Part shown: positions 5,061 through 12,306 of the stretch, in pieces
How the letters are laid out: each line of letters begins with the position of its first letter
Position numbering within the stretch: the stretch's first letter is position 1
NCBI GenBank assembly: GCA_002254335.1
Contig: NIVA01000038.1
Coordinates: 1 to 14,425 of the forward strand
Origin: Bacteroidetes bacterium 4572_114
GTDB lineage: Bacteria; Bacteroidota; Bacteroidia; Bacteroidales; 4484-276
Direction of reading: 5' to 3'
Length of the DNA: 14,425 nt
Notes under the pieces: model-generated
What the model saw: only the letters and a program-made list of their open reading frames with translations
Told to the model about the DNA's origin: nothing
Database searches by the model: none
Translations under genes and position numbers: made by a program

Positions 5061-7679
5061 ATGAATTCCATTGACAGCCCATTGGTTTATATGCGGTCGC
5101 TGGCAACACGCCAGTCCAACTTATCGATGTCTAAGTATGTGAACGATGCTGTGTGTATGCTGAAATGTGCGAAATTTGATATGATCATTTTAGAGACTTC
5201 CGGCATTGGGCAATCCGATACCGAGATCATCGACCACTGCGATGTGTCGATGTACGTTATGACCCCGGAATACGGTGCCGCCACACAGCTTGAAAAGATC
5301 GATATGCTTGATTTTGCAGATATCATTGCCCTGAACAAATTTGATAAACGTGGCGCCCTGGATGCTTTGCGCGATGTGAAAAAACAATACCAGCGCAACC
5401 ACCAGTTGTTTGATAAAGATACTTCGGAGATGCCGGTTTACGGTTCAATTGCTTCCCAGTTTAACGATCCGGGGACTAATGAACTGTACAAGGCCCTGAT
5501 GGAAAAAATCGAAGAAAAGACAAAAGCCGGGCTGAAACCGTCTATGAAGGTTTCAGGTGAGATGTCCGAAAAAATCCACATTATACCACCCAAACGGGTC
5601 AGGTACTTATCAGAGATTTCAGACACCGTAAGAAACTACAACCATTGGGCTGAAAAACAATCGGCAATTGCCCAAAAATTGTTCAGCCTTCACGAATCGG
5701 TGAAAATTGCCAAAGAAAAAGGGGACATGGGCCTTGTGGTAAGCCTACAAAAGATATTTGATGATTTTGTGATGGACCTCGATCCGCACAATAACAAAAT
5801 ACTACAAAATTGGCCAAACAAGATAAAATCATTTAAAGACCCTGTTTTCTGTTACGAAGTGCGTGGCAGGAAAATTTGTGTTGACACCCATACCGAATCC
5901 CTGTCGCACCTAAAAATACCCAGGATATCATTACCAAAATATACAGGATGGGGCGATATTTTAAGATGGAACCTGCGCGAAAATGTCCCGGGCGAATTCC
6001 CGTTTGCGGCCGGTGTGTTCCCGTTTAAGCGCGAAGGGGAAGACCCAACACGGATGTTTGCCGGGGAAGGCGGCCCCGAAAGGACCAATAAAAGGTTCCA
6101 TTACGTTTCGCTTGACATGCCGGCCAGAAGGCTTTCCACGGCATTCGATTCGGTAACCCTTTACGGGAGCGATCCCGACAGAAGGCCTGACATCTATGGG
6201 AAAGTTGGTAATTCAGGGGTTTCCATTTGCTGTTTGGATGATGCCAAAAAATTATATTCAGGCTTTCACCTTACCGATCCGAAAACCTCTGTTTCGATGA
6301 CCATCAACGGGCCGGCACCAACGATGGTTGGGTTTTTTATGAATGCCGCCATCGACCAGCAGTGCGAGGCCTACATAAAAGAAAACGGACTGGAAGATGA
6401 AACAGAAAAAAAAATAGCTAACTTCTACAAGGAAAGAGGGACAGTTAGGCCCAGGTACCAGGGTGATTTACCGAAGGGCAACGATGGCCTGGGGCTGATG
6501 TTGCTTGGTGTGACCGGCGACCAGGTATTGCCAAAAGAGGTTTATGAAAAAATTAAGGCCGATACGCTTTGCAAGGTGCGTGGTACTATCCAGGCCGATA
6601 TCCTGAAAGAGGACCAGGCACAAAATACATGTGTTCTCTCAATCGACTTTTCGCTCAAGGTAATGGGGGACGTGCAGGAATATTTTTCGAACAACAATAT
6701 AAGGAACTTTTATTCGGTATCGATATCCGGTTACCATATTGCCGAAGCCGGTGCAAACCCGATTTCACAACTGGCGTTTACGCTGTCGAATGGGTTTACC
6801 TTTGTTGAATACTATGCCAGCAGAGGGATGGACATCAACAGCTTTGCCCCCAACCTGTCGTTTTTCTTCTCCAACGGGATCGACCCCGAATATTCGGTGT
6901 TGGGACGGGTTGCCCGGCTCATTTGGGCCAAAGCGATGAAGTTAAAATATGGTGCCAACGACCGCTCACAAAAACTGAAATATCATATCCAAACCTCAGG
7001 CCGCTCGCTGCACGCACAGGAAATAGACTTTAACGATATCAGGACAACACTCCAGGCACTGTATGCAATTTATGACAACTGCAATTCGCTGCACACCAAT
7101 GCCTACGATGAGGCCATCACCACACCAACCGAAGAATCTGTACGCCGGGCAATGGCCATTCAATTGATCATAAACCGGGAATTGGGGCTGGCCAAGAACC
7201 AAAACCCACTACAAGGCTCTTTTATAATTGAAGAATTGACCGACCTGGTGGAAGAAGCAGTATTGATGGAGTTTGACCGGATTACCGAACGCGGCGGGGT
7301 GCTGGGCGCCATGGAAACCATGTACCAGCGCAGTAAAATACAGGAAGAATCACTTTATTACGAAACCTTGAAACATACTGGGGAAATGCCCATTATTGGG
7401 GTGAATACCTTTTTGTCGAGCAAAGGTTCGCCAACTGTAATCCCGGGTGAAGTGATCAGGGCGACCAAAGAAGAGAAGGAGTACCAGATAACCATGCTGG
7501 GGCAACTGCACAAAACTTACGAGGATGAAACTTCCAAACAATTGGCCCAACTAAAAGATGATGTAACCAACAACCGTAATATTTTTAAAAGCCTGATGGA
7601 GGTTTCAAAATATGCATCCATTGGACAAATCACCAATGCTTTGTTTGAAGTGGGTGGACAGTATCGGAGGAATATGTAA
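5061..7679 (+). CDS. icmF: IcmF, G-protein remainder plus mutase domain
   Basis: An 872-residue frame carries the rest of the fused isobutyryl-CoA mutase, which interconverts isobutyryl-CoA and butyryl-CoA using adenosylcobalamin. Residues 1 to about 160 are the remaining MeaI G-domain, including E-T-S-G-I-G-Q-S (45-52) and the guanine-specificity motif NKFD (92-95); the P-loop is absent. A helical linker follows to about 290. From about 310 the substrate-binding TIM barrel shows the IcmF hallmarks V-F-P-F-K-R-E-G-E-D-P-T, G-E-G-G-P-E-R-T-N and S-V-S-M-T-I-N-G-P-A-P. The C-terminus is complete. The coding frame opens at 4977, well before the ATG at 5061; that ATG is the first plausible start and has AGGATAAGG just before it. 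If both pieces are made they might still assemble as a two-subunit mutase, but GTP-dependent chaperoning would be lost. Substrate could also be a related acyl-CoA. Confidence 0.85.
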   Translation: MNSIDSPLVYMRSLATRQSNLSMSKYVNDAVCMLKCAKFDMIILETSGIGQSDTEIIDHCDVSMYVMTPEYGAATQLEKIDMLDFADIIALNKFDKRGALDALRDVKKQYQRNHQLFDKDTSEMPVYGSIASQFNDPGTNELYKALMEKIEEKTKAGLKPSMKVSGEMSEKIHIIPPKRVRYLSEISDTVRNYNHWAEKQSAIAQKLFSLHESVKIAKEKGDMGLVVSLQKIFDDFVMDLDPHNNKILQNWPNKIKSFKDPVFCYEVRGRKICVDTHTESLSHLKIPRISLPKYTGWGDILRWNLRENVPGEFPFAAGVFPFKREGEDPTRMFAGEGGPERTNKRFHYVSLDMPARRLSTAFDSVTLYGSDPDRRPDIYGKVGNSGVSICCLDDAKKLYSGFHLTDPKTSVSMTINGPAPTMVGFFMNAAIDQQCEAYIKENGLEDETEKKIANFYKERGTVRPRYQGDLPKGNDGLGLMLLGVTGDQVLPKEVYEKIKADTLCKVRGTIQADILKEDQAQNTCVLSIDFSLKVMGDVQEYFSNNNIRNFYSVSISGYHIAEAGANPISQLAFTLSNGFTFVEYYASRGMDINSFAPNLSFFFSNGIDPEYSVLGRVARLIWAKAMKLKYGANDRSQKLKYHIQTSGRSLHAQEIDFNDIRTTLQALYAIYDNCNSLHTNAYDEAITTPTEESVRRAMAIQLIINRELGLAKNQNPLQGSFIIEELTDLVEEAVLMEFDRITERGGVLGAMETMYQRSKIQEESLYYETLKHTGEMPIIGVNTFLSSKGSPTVIPGEVIRATKEEKEYQITMLGQLHKTYEDETSKQLAQLKDDVTNNRNIFKSLMEVSKYASIGQITNALFEVGGQYRRNM

Positions 7680-7810
7680 ATCCTATAAAGGTTTTGTTCC
7701 TAATTTACCTACCTTTAAACTATAGTTTTTGTTTTCAAATTGAACCCCAAAGTTTCGGGACAAAATAAAATCTCAATGAGTTCACCTTTTTTTGACCAAA
7801 AATAAATAAG

Positions 7811-9217
7811 ATGCAAAAAATTATCATTAAACAATTTGGTGCAGTAAAAGATGCAGAGATTGAAATAAACAAAGTATTGGTTCTAATTGGAGAACAAGCA
7901 AGTGGTAAAAGCACTATTGCAAAATTGATTTATTTCTTTAAATCACTCAGGGACGAATTGTTTGATCATATTTATCAAGATAATTCAAAAGACCATTTTG
8001 ATACTCTATCAGATTTAATATTACCTATCCAGGAAAAGTTTTATGATTTTTTTGGCTCAACATACCATCTTCCTTACTTTGAGATAATATATTATTACAG
8101 CATTGAAAATAATATGTTTTTAAAATTATCGCTTACCGAAAACAAAAAGCTCCACGCAATATTCAGCGATAAGTTTTTATCAGGGGCATTTAAAAACAAA
8201 GCATCTGATATGAAAAAACTTCTTCAAAAAACGACCCAATCAGATAGTATCCACGAACAAATTGCCTACGAACAAAATAAATATAAAAATATCCAAAAAC
8301 TATCCTCATTTGTAAATGAGGCTTTTTGCAGTTTCCAAACTACTTCCTTGTTTATAATTGCCGGCAGAAATGCTACCGTCAGTTATTCCGAACTTTTTGG
8401 GAAATATCTTTTTGCAAACATTCAAAGTAAAATAGAGGATAATAAACTACAAACTTTTAAAAAGAAAGAACAAACAGTTGATGAGTCTTTAATGTTAAGT
8501 TTTATTGAAAGGGTTTCAAAGATTAAGAACCTTTTTGAGAAATACGGAAATTTTGAAGGATTGATAGAATTTTATCTGAATGATACTACTGAAAAAGAAA
8601 GGTTCAAAAAGATTAAAGATAAAATGGATGATATTCTAAAAGGAAAATATTCAATTGACAGATGGGGTGAAAAAATTATTATTGATGAAAAAACAGGACA
8701 ATATGTACACCTTCATAATTCATCCTCCGGGCAACAAGAAGTTGTTAGGATATTACAAGATTTATTTTTGATATTAATTGAAAAACAAAAAGCCCTAAGA
8801 ATAATCGAAGAACCTGAAGCACACCTATTTCCAATTGCACAAAAATCAATTATTGAATTATTGGCATTTTTTATAAATCAAGACAATGAAATAATCATTA
8901 CAACTCATAGCCCTTATGTTTTAACAGTTTTCAATAATCTTCTATTTGCAAACAGAGTGGTAGAAAAGAACCCAAATTCAGAAGATGAGGTAAATGCAAT
9001 AATTGAAAAGTCAATAAGACTGAAGCAACCAGATTTTTCTGCGTATTCGTTAACTGGTCAAAATGCCGCTGATGATCCTACTGTTTTTTGTGAAAATATT
9101 GTGAGTAACAAAACTGGCCTAATCAACCAAAACTATTTAGATACAGTTTCAGAAATGTTAAGCAGTGATTTTGATAGGTTATATTCCATCCATTCCAAAT
9201 CCCTGATTAGAAAATGA
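7811..9217 (+). CDS. SMC/OLD-like AAA (ABC-type) ATPase, putative defence protein
   Basis: The 468-residue product has all the parts of an ABC/SMC-like ATPase of the AAA_15/OLD kind. Walker A is GEQASGKST (27-35). A central helical insertion follows with an I-I-A-G-R-N motif near 182-187. The ABC-type signature is S-S-S-G-Q-Q-E (304-310), Walker B is L-R-I-I-E-E-P-E-A-H-L (329-339) and the switch histidine lies in T-T-H-S-P-Y (364-369). ATPases of this build drive several anti-phage systems (PtuA of Septu, AriA of PARIS, GajA of Gabija), each paired with or fused to a nuclease-like partner. No TOPRIM or HNH domain is visible here; the last 90 residues are unrecognised. Its stop overlaps the next start by four bases (ATGA, 9214-9217). 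The gene is clearly more AT-rich than its flanks, suggesting transfer. Confidence 0.8.
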   Translation: MQKIIIKQFGAVKDAEIEINKVLVLIGEQASGKSTIAKLIYFFKSLRDELFDHIYQDNSKDHFDTLSDLILPIQEKFYDFFGSTYHLPYFEIIYYYSIENNMFLKLSLTENKKLHAIFSDKFLSGAFKNKASDMKKLLQKTTQSDSIHEQIAYEQNKYKNIQKLSSFVNEAFCSFQTTSLFIIAGRNATVSYSELFGKYLFANIQSKIEDNKLQTFKKKEQTVDESLMLSFIERVSKIKNLFEKYGNFEGLIEFYLNDTTEKERFKKIKDKMDDILKGKYSIDRWGEKIIIDEKTGQYVHLHNSSSGQQEVVRILQDLFLILIEKQKALRIIEEPEAHLFPIAQKSIIELLAFFINQDNEIIITTHSPYVLTVFNNLLFANRVVEKNPNSEDEVNAIIEKSIRLKQPDFSAYSLTGQNAADDPTVFCENIVSNKTGLINQNYLDTVSEMLSSDFDRLYSIHSKSLIRK

Positions 9218-9540
9218 ACAAAACATCTCAATTCATACTCAATTTAAAAAATATCAACAATAATATTTCTGACTTTTTACAATCAGAAACCAGAAGTATT
9301 TTTTATATCGTTGATATTGATGGACAATCATTTATCAATCCTCATTGTTTGGATATAAACAAATGCTTTTCCATAAAGAACCATAATAATGAGGAGATAT
9401 TTTTCATTCCAATTGATGGCAAAGAAGGTTTATTGGGGTTTGGGGATTCGTATTGTGATTCAACTGTCTTTAACAAGGATTGCTTTTGTTTTTTAGAATT
9501 TAAGTTAAATGCTATTAGTTATAGAAGAACGTGCAATTAG
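9214..9540 (+). CDS. Small D...ExK nuclease-like partner of the ATPase, N-terminal part
   Basis: This 108-residue frame starts inside the ATPase stop codon (ATGA), so it is translationally coupled. I do not recognise a named family. Near the C-terminus it carries C-D-S-T-V-F followed by F-C-F-L-E-F-K-L-N, which is a D-x(13)-E-x-K arrangement on hydrophobic strands, as in PD-(D/E)XK nucleases. From about residue 101 the frame turns into unrelated-looking sequence and stops at 9540. A second frame beginning at 9509 carries what looks like the missing C-terminal half, including a helix K-A-I-K-Q-L of the sort that follows the ExK strand. The simplest reading is one protein of about 180 residues broken by a +1 frameshift between 9511 and 9535. 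The nuclease idea is inference from motif spacing. Confidence 0.65.
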   Translation: MNKTSQFILNLKNINNNISDFLQSETRSIFYIVDIDGQSFINPHCLDINKCFSIKNHNNEEIFFIPIDGKEGLLGFGDSYCDSTVFNKDCFCFLEFKLNAISYRRTCN

Positions 9541-9757
9541 AAAGAATAGAAAAAAAGCAATTAAACAACTATCCAATACAATTGAACTTTTTGATATAAA
9601 GTTGAAACGTGATTATTCGGGGTTAAAGATTGAAGCATATGTTTCAACACCACCAACTTATCCAAGAAAAGATACCGCATGGACCAACTTTGAAGTACAA
9701 TTTCTTGAAGAATTTGGAGTACCATTATTTGAAACAAATGAAAAGGTATTTGACTAA
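9509..9757 (+). CDS. C-terminal part of the frameshifted ATPase partner
   Basis: This 82-residue frame overlaps the end of the previous one by 32 bases and is shifted by +1. After its first residues it reads E-E-R-A-I-R-K-N-R-K-K-A-I-K-Q-L, a basic helix, then a strand-rich part (K-I-E-A-Y-V-S-T-P-P) and an E-F-G-V-P-L-F-E end. Together with the previous frame it gives a compact alpha/beta protein. A TAA stop directly before its ATG (9506-9508) means the shift must lie after 9508. It could instead be a real second small protein restarted at the ATG, but base composition and the continuing fold favour a broken gene. Confidence 0.55.
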   Translation: MLLVIEERAIRKNRKKAIKQLSNTIELFDIKLKRDYSGLKIEAYVSTPPTYPRKDTAWTNFEVQFLEEFGVPLFETNEKVFD

Positions 9758-9778
9758 AGCATAATGCAATATTGAAAC

Positions 9779-10354
9779 ATGAAGGCAATAATATTTGCAA
9801 TAACCTTTTTTTGGATAATCAATCCTGTCACCCCCCAAAATGTGGAGCGCTATAAAAAATACCACGACCGTGGGCGGGAAGAGGTTTTGCAGGGCAGGTA
9901 TGAGATTGCCATTTCCTATTTTGATTCCGCAAATAAAATCATGCCATATTATCCAACCATTTACCAGGATAAAGGCTATGCCGAGATGCAATTGAAAAGA
10001 TACGAAGATGCCGTTGAGGACTTTAGTTATGTCCTCGAAAAAAAACCTTACATGCACGAAGTCAGGCTACAGCGGGGGATTGCATTTTATCATCTCGACC
10101 AATTTGATTTGGCTAGGATTGATTTGGAGGAGGTGATCAACAATTCGCCAAAAAAGATAGCCGAAGCAGACAAGCACCTTGATTATACGCTAAGGGCATT
10201 TGCTAAAATTGATGCTTTAAACCAGGCCGAAATTAATTCACAGCAGGCCATCCTTGAAAAAGAGAGGCTTGCAGCGGCAAGACAAAGGGAAGCTATGATA
10301 TGGGGAACGGTGATACCGCTGGCATTATGGACTGCCCTGTTTATTTGGTGGTAG
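9779..10354 (+). CDS. TPR protein with N-terminal signal and C-terminal membrane helix
   Basis: The 191-residue product begins with a hydrophobic signal or anchor (residues 1-19). Around three tetratricopeptide repeats follow (about 23-135), recognisable by R-G-R-E-E-V-L-Q-G-R-Y-E-I-A-I, D-K-G-Y-A-E-M-Q-L-K-R-Y-E-D-A and Q-R-G-I-A-F-Y-H-L-D-Q. Then comes a charged helix (about 140-170) and a tryptophan-rich membrane helix at the very C-terminus. Such proteins act as protein-binding scaffolds; nothing in the sequence names the partner. It starts 21 bases after the frameshifted ATPase-partner gene but is GC-richer than that pair, so membership in the same system is doubtful. Confidence 0.75.
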   Translation: MKAIIFAITFFWIINPVTPQNVERYKKYHDRGREEVLQGRYEIAISYFDSANKIMPYYPTIYQDKGYAEMQLKRYEDAVEDFSYVLEKKPYMHEVRLQRGIAFYHLDQFDLARIDLEEVINNSPKKIAEADKHLDYTLRAFAKIDALNQAEINSQQAILEKERLAAARQREAMIWGTVIPLALWTALFIWW

Positions 10355-10368
10355 TTAGGGTTATGCAA

Positions 10369-10620
10369 TTATTTAGCATCATCTTCTACTATTTTGCTTT
10401 CTAAATATAATGTGTCTGGACATAAATCCTGACCATTTTTCCATTGGATACTACCAAAAAATGGTTTAACGGAATTAAAAAGAGCTTTATCTTTCAGTTC
10501 TTTAAATATTCCAATCTGCAAATAGGGATTCACATCAAATATTTTAATCTCTCCATTATCAAATGTAATATACAATTTGTAATTACTATTTGGTGCTACA
10601 TTTTTTACTCGTGGGTTCAT
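10369..10620 (-). CDS. DUF2442 domain protein
   Basis: The core reads N-P-R-V-K-N-V, then Y-K-L-Y-I-T-F-D-N-G-E-I, F-D-V-N-P-Y-L, G-I-F-K-E-L-K-D and a C-terminal W-K-N-G-Q-D-L-C-P-D-T-L-Y. This matches DUF2442, a small family of about 80 residues that often lies near DUF4160 or toxin-antitoxin genes and has no proven activity that I know. I chose the ATG at 10618-10620 because family members start right at the NPRV segment. An in-frame ATG at 10698 would add 26 mostly hydrophobic residues, and two candidate promoter boxes just beyond it (10719-10734) leave that longer form possible. No DUF4160 partner is seen next to it. Confidence 0.75.
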   Translation of the reverse strand: MNPRVKNVAPNSNYKLYITFDNGEIKIFDVNPYLQIGIFKELKDKALFNSVKPFFGSIQWKNGQDLCPDTLYLESKIVEDDAK

Positions 10621-10718
10621 TTTTTCTATTTTAAAGGGTCTATTTGAAAAATAATACATTGAAATGATTATACCGTAAAACATTGATAACACTGCCATAA
10701 TTATTCATTTTTATATTT

Positions 10719-10734
10719 CAAAGTTACAAAGTTA
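10719..10734 (-). promoter_or_regulatory. Two tandem -7 boxes upstream of the DUF2442 gene
   Basis: On the minus strand two adjacent copies of TAACTTTG (10719-10726 and 10727-10734) both match TAnnTTTG exactly. Either could be the -7 element. They lie 21-36 bases before the upstream ATG (10698) and about 100 bases before the preferred one (10620). Confidence 0.4.
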
Positions 10735-10828
10735 ATTAAAATCATTTTAATTTTGGATTTGCTTTTGATCTCTGTAGGATTTTATATTTCTATACAAACC
10801 CAGACGGGATAATGAAACGAAGTTATAC

Positions 10829-10880
10829 CTGCCTGTCCGTGTATGTCGCTACGGACGGGAATAACGGGTCGGGCAGGTCT
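10829..10880. repeat. GC-rich hairpin repeat, copy B
   Basis: It contains CCTGTCCG (10832-10839), CGGACGGGAATAACG (10852-10866) and TCGGGCAGG (10869-10877), the same three blocks as copy A at 4216-4272, with spacings of 20 and 17 bases against 20 and 18 there. GTCCGT pairs with ACGGAC and the outer ACCTGCC pairs with GGCAGGT. It stands out strongly from the AT-rich gap around it. Confidence 0.8.
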
Positions 10881-10890
10881 CCAGCACAAT

Positions 10891-10930
10891 ATTCCATCAT
10901 TCCAACATTCCAACATTCCATTATTCCAAT
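10891..10930. repeat. Five tandem 8-base units (ATTCCAAC-like)
   Basis: Five contiguous octamers read ATTCCATC, ATTCCAAC, ATTCCAAC, ATTCCATT, ATTCCAAT. The core ATTCCA is fixed and the last two bases vary. The array directly follows hairpin copy B and precedes the promoter-like box of the butyrate-kinase-like gene. Confidence 0.85.
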
Positions 10931-10936
10931 TTTTTT

Positions 10937-10944
10937 TACTTTTG
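10937..10944 (+). promoter_or_regulatory. Candidate -7 box for the butyrate-kinase-like gene
   Basis: TACTTTTG matches TAnnTTTG exactly and would give a leader of about 35 bases before the ATG at 10987. No TTTG is visible at the -33 position, which is occupied by the octamer array, so array length would set the upstream context. Confidence 0.4.
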
Positions 10945-10986
10945 GCACTTGAAAATTATTTATGTTCAGATTAAATTGTAAATAGT

Positions 10987-12063
10987 ATGCTTACGAAAAA
11001 AATCCTTGTTATTTATCCTCAGGTCCACGATACTAAAATAGCTGTTTTTCAGCATAGTGGCTGGATATTTTTTAAAACAATCCAATTTACAAAAGTAGAA
11101 GCAGAAAAATATGAATCTATCCTGGGCCAGGAAATCCCCAGGACGGATCAAATTTTAAAAGAGTTAAAAGATAACGACATCCTGCTTGAAGATATTCAAA
11201 TAGTTATGGGCAGGGGAGGCCTTGTAAAGCCCATCGAATCCGGAATTTATGAGCTGAACGACAGGCTCAGGGAAGATCTTTACAAAGGGGTTAATTTGCA
11301 CGAAACCAACTTAGGTGGATTAATTGCCGACCGGATTGCAAAAATGATCCCTGGCGCACGGGCTTTTCTTGCCGACCCGGTGGTTGTGGATGAATTGGAT
11401 GATATTGCCAGGGTTTCGGGCCATCCCATGTTCGAGAGAAAGTCAATTTTCCATTCGCTGAACCATAAGTTTGCGGGGCGCAGTTATGCCAAATCCATCA
11501 ATAAGAAATACAAAGACCTTAACCTGGTTATTGCCCATGTTGGGGAAGGTGGCATTTCGATAGGCGCCCACAAACACGGACGGGTTGTAGATGTGAACCA
11601 GGCTTATGACGGCGATGGCCCGTTTTCGTACACCCGCTCAGGGGCCTTACCTTACGGCGATCTGATTGAAGTTTGCTACAGCGGAAAATACACCGAAAAT
11701 GAACTCAGGAAAATGCTGATTCACGAAGGCGGCCTGCAAGCCCACTTAGGCACGAGCAACATCAACCTTATCGAAAACCGGATAAAGGAAGGCGACCAAA
11801 AAGCTGAGTTTATCCTAAAAGCAATGGCCTACCAACTATCGAAAGAGATCGGCTCAATGTATGTGGTCATTGACGAACCGCTGGATGCAATTATTTTGTC
11901 AGGAAATATTTTTCAATCCAAATTTTTTACCGAAGAGGTGAAAAGCCGTATCCTCAAATTGGGGCAGGTAATTATTTCGCCCTTTGTTTCGGATATGGAT
12001 GCCCTGGCCGACAATGCCATGATGATAATGAAAGATGAGGCTGAAGTGCTTGTTTATGAATGA
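10987..12063 (+). CDS. Butyrate-kinase-family protein with altered active-site loops
   Basis: The whole 358-residue length aligns by eye with butyrate/branched-chain fatty acid kinases (ASKHA fold), which make butyryl-phosphate from butyrate and ATP. Family landmarks kept are M-G-R-G-G-L-V-K-P-I (75-83), D-P-V-V-V-D-E-L-D (130-138), K-S-I-F-H-S-L-N (152-159) and G-D-G-P-F-S-Y-T-R-S-G (209-219). Four loops differ from the usual form. The N-terminal phosphate loop NPGSTSTK is Y-P-Q-V-H-D-T-K (10-17). H-M-G-G-G is H-V-G-E-G-G (184-189). T-G-G-I-A is S-G-N-I-F (305-309). G-G-E-D-E is replaced near 332-337. It may have lost kinase activity or changed substrate. No phosphotransbutyrylase gene is adjacent. 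The fold call is firm; butyrate kinase activity should not be assumed. Confidence 0.8.
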   Translation: MLTKKILVIYPQVHDTKIAVFQHSGWIFFKTIQFTKVEAEKYESILGQEIPRTDQILKELKDNDILLEDIQIVMGRGGLVKPIESGIYELNDRLREDLYKGVNLHETNLGGLIADRIAKMIPGARAFLADPVVVDELDDIARVSGHPMFERKSIFHSLNHKFAGRSYAKSINKKYKDLNLVIAHVGEGGISIGAHKHGRVVDVNQAYDGDGPFSYTRSGALPYGDLIEVCYSGKYTENELRKMLIHEGGLQAHLGTSNINLIENRIKEGDQKAEFILKAMAYQLSKEIGSMYVVIDEPLDAIILSGNIFQSKFFTEEVKSRILKLGQVIISPFVSDMDALADNAMMIMKDEAEVLVYE

Positions 12064-12112
12064 GAAGGGGGAAGGGGCATTGGGTGTAAATGTAAAAGGA
12101 AATTTTCGCATT

Positions 12113-12251
12113 GACCCCCTATAACTTCCCCTTGAGGGGGGGTGCCACTGCACTAGCCGCTGCTGTGGCCAGTGCGAGGGGACTCCCTTCCCCTCTCCGC
12201 CTGCCAAAGCGAAGCGGCGGACAGGGCAGGGGAAGGGTTGGGGATGGGGTC
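12113..12251. repeat. GC-rich palindromic element between two plus-strand genes
   Basis: The block is bounded by GACCCC (12113-12118) and GGGGTC (12246-12251). Inside is a strong hairpin with perfect 9-base arms CCCTTCCCC (12185-12193) and GGGGAAGGG (12229-12237) and an inner stem TCCGCC/GGCGGA (12196-12201, 12216-12221). A smaller CCCC-TTGA-GGGG hairpin lies at 12128-12139. It fills most of the gap after the butyrate-kinase-like gene and could also act as a terminator. The frames open through it on both strands are composition artefacts. Confidence 0.7.
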
Positions 12252-12306
12252 TCAAGGATAATGGAAATTAAATCATGTTTTAAAAAAACAACAAAAGACA
12301 ACATTG

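Noticed and set aside
7680..7810. Terminator or boundary repeat after IcmF
   Set aside because: Only a weak AAAGG/CCTTT pairing with a long loop is present; no matching repeat was found after 9757.
9487..9495. T_TTT_TTA slippery heptamer in frame before the partner-gene break
   Set aside because: It would give a -1 shift, but the continuing frame is +1, and a TAA in that frame at 9506-9508 lies after it; it cannot join the two halves.
10891..10930. Short direct repeats considered as a CRISPR array
   Set aside because: Units are 8 bases with no spacers and no cas genes; it is a simple tandem repeat.
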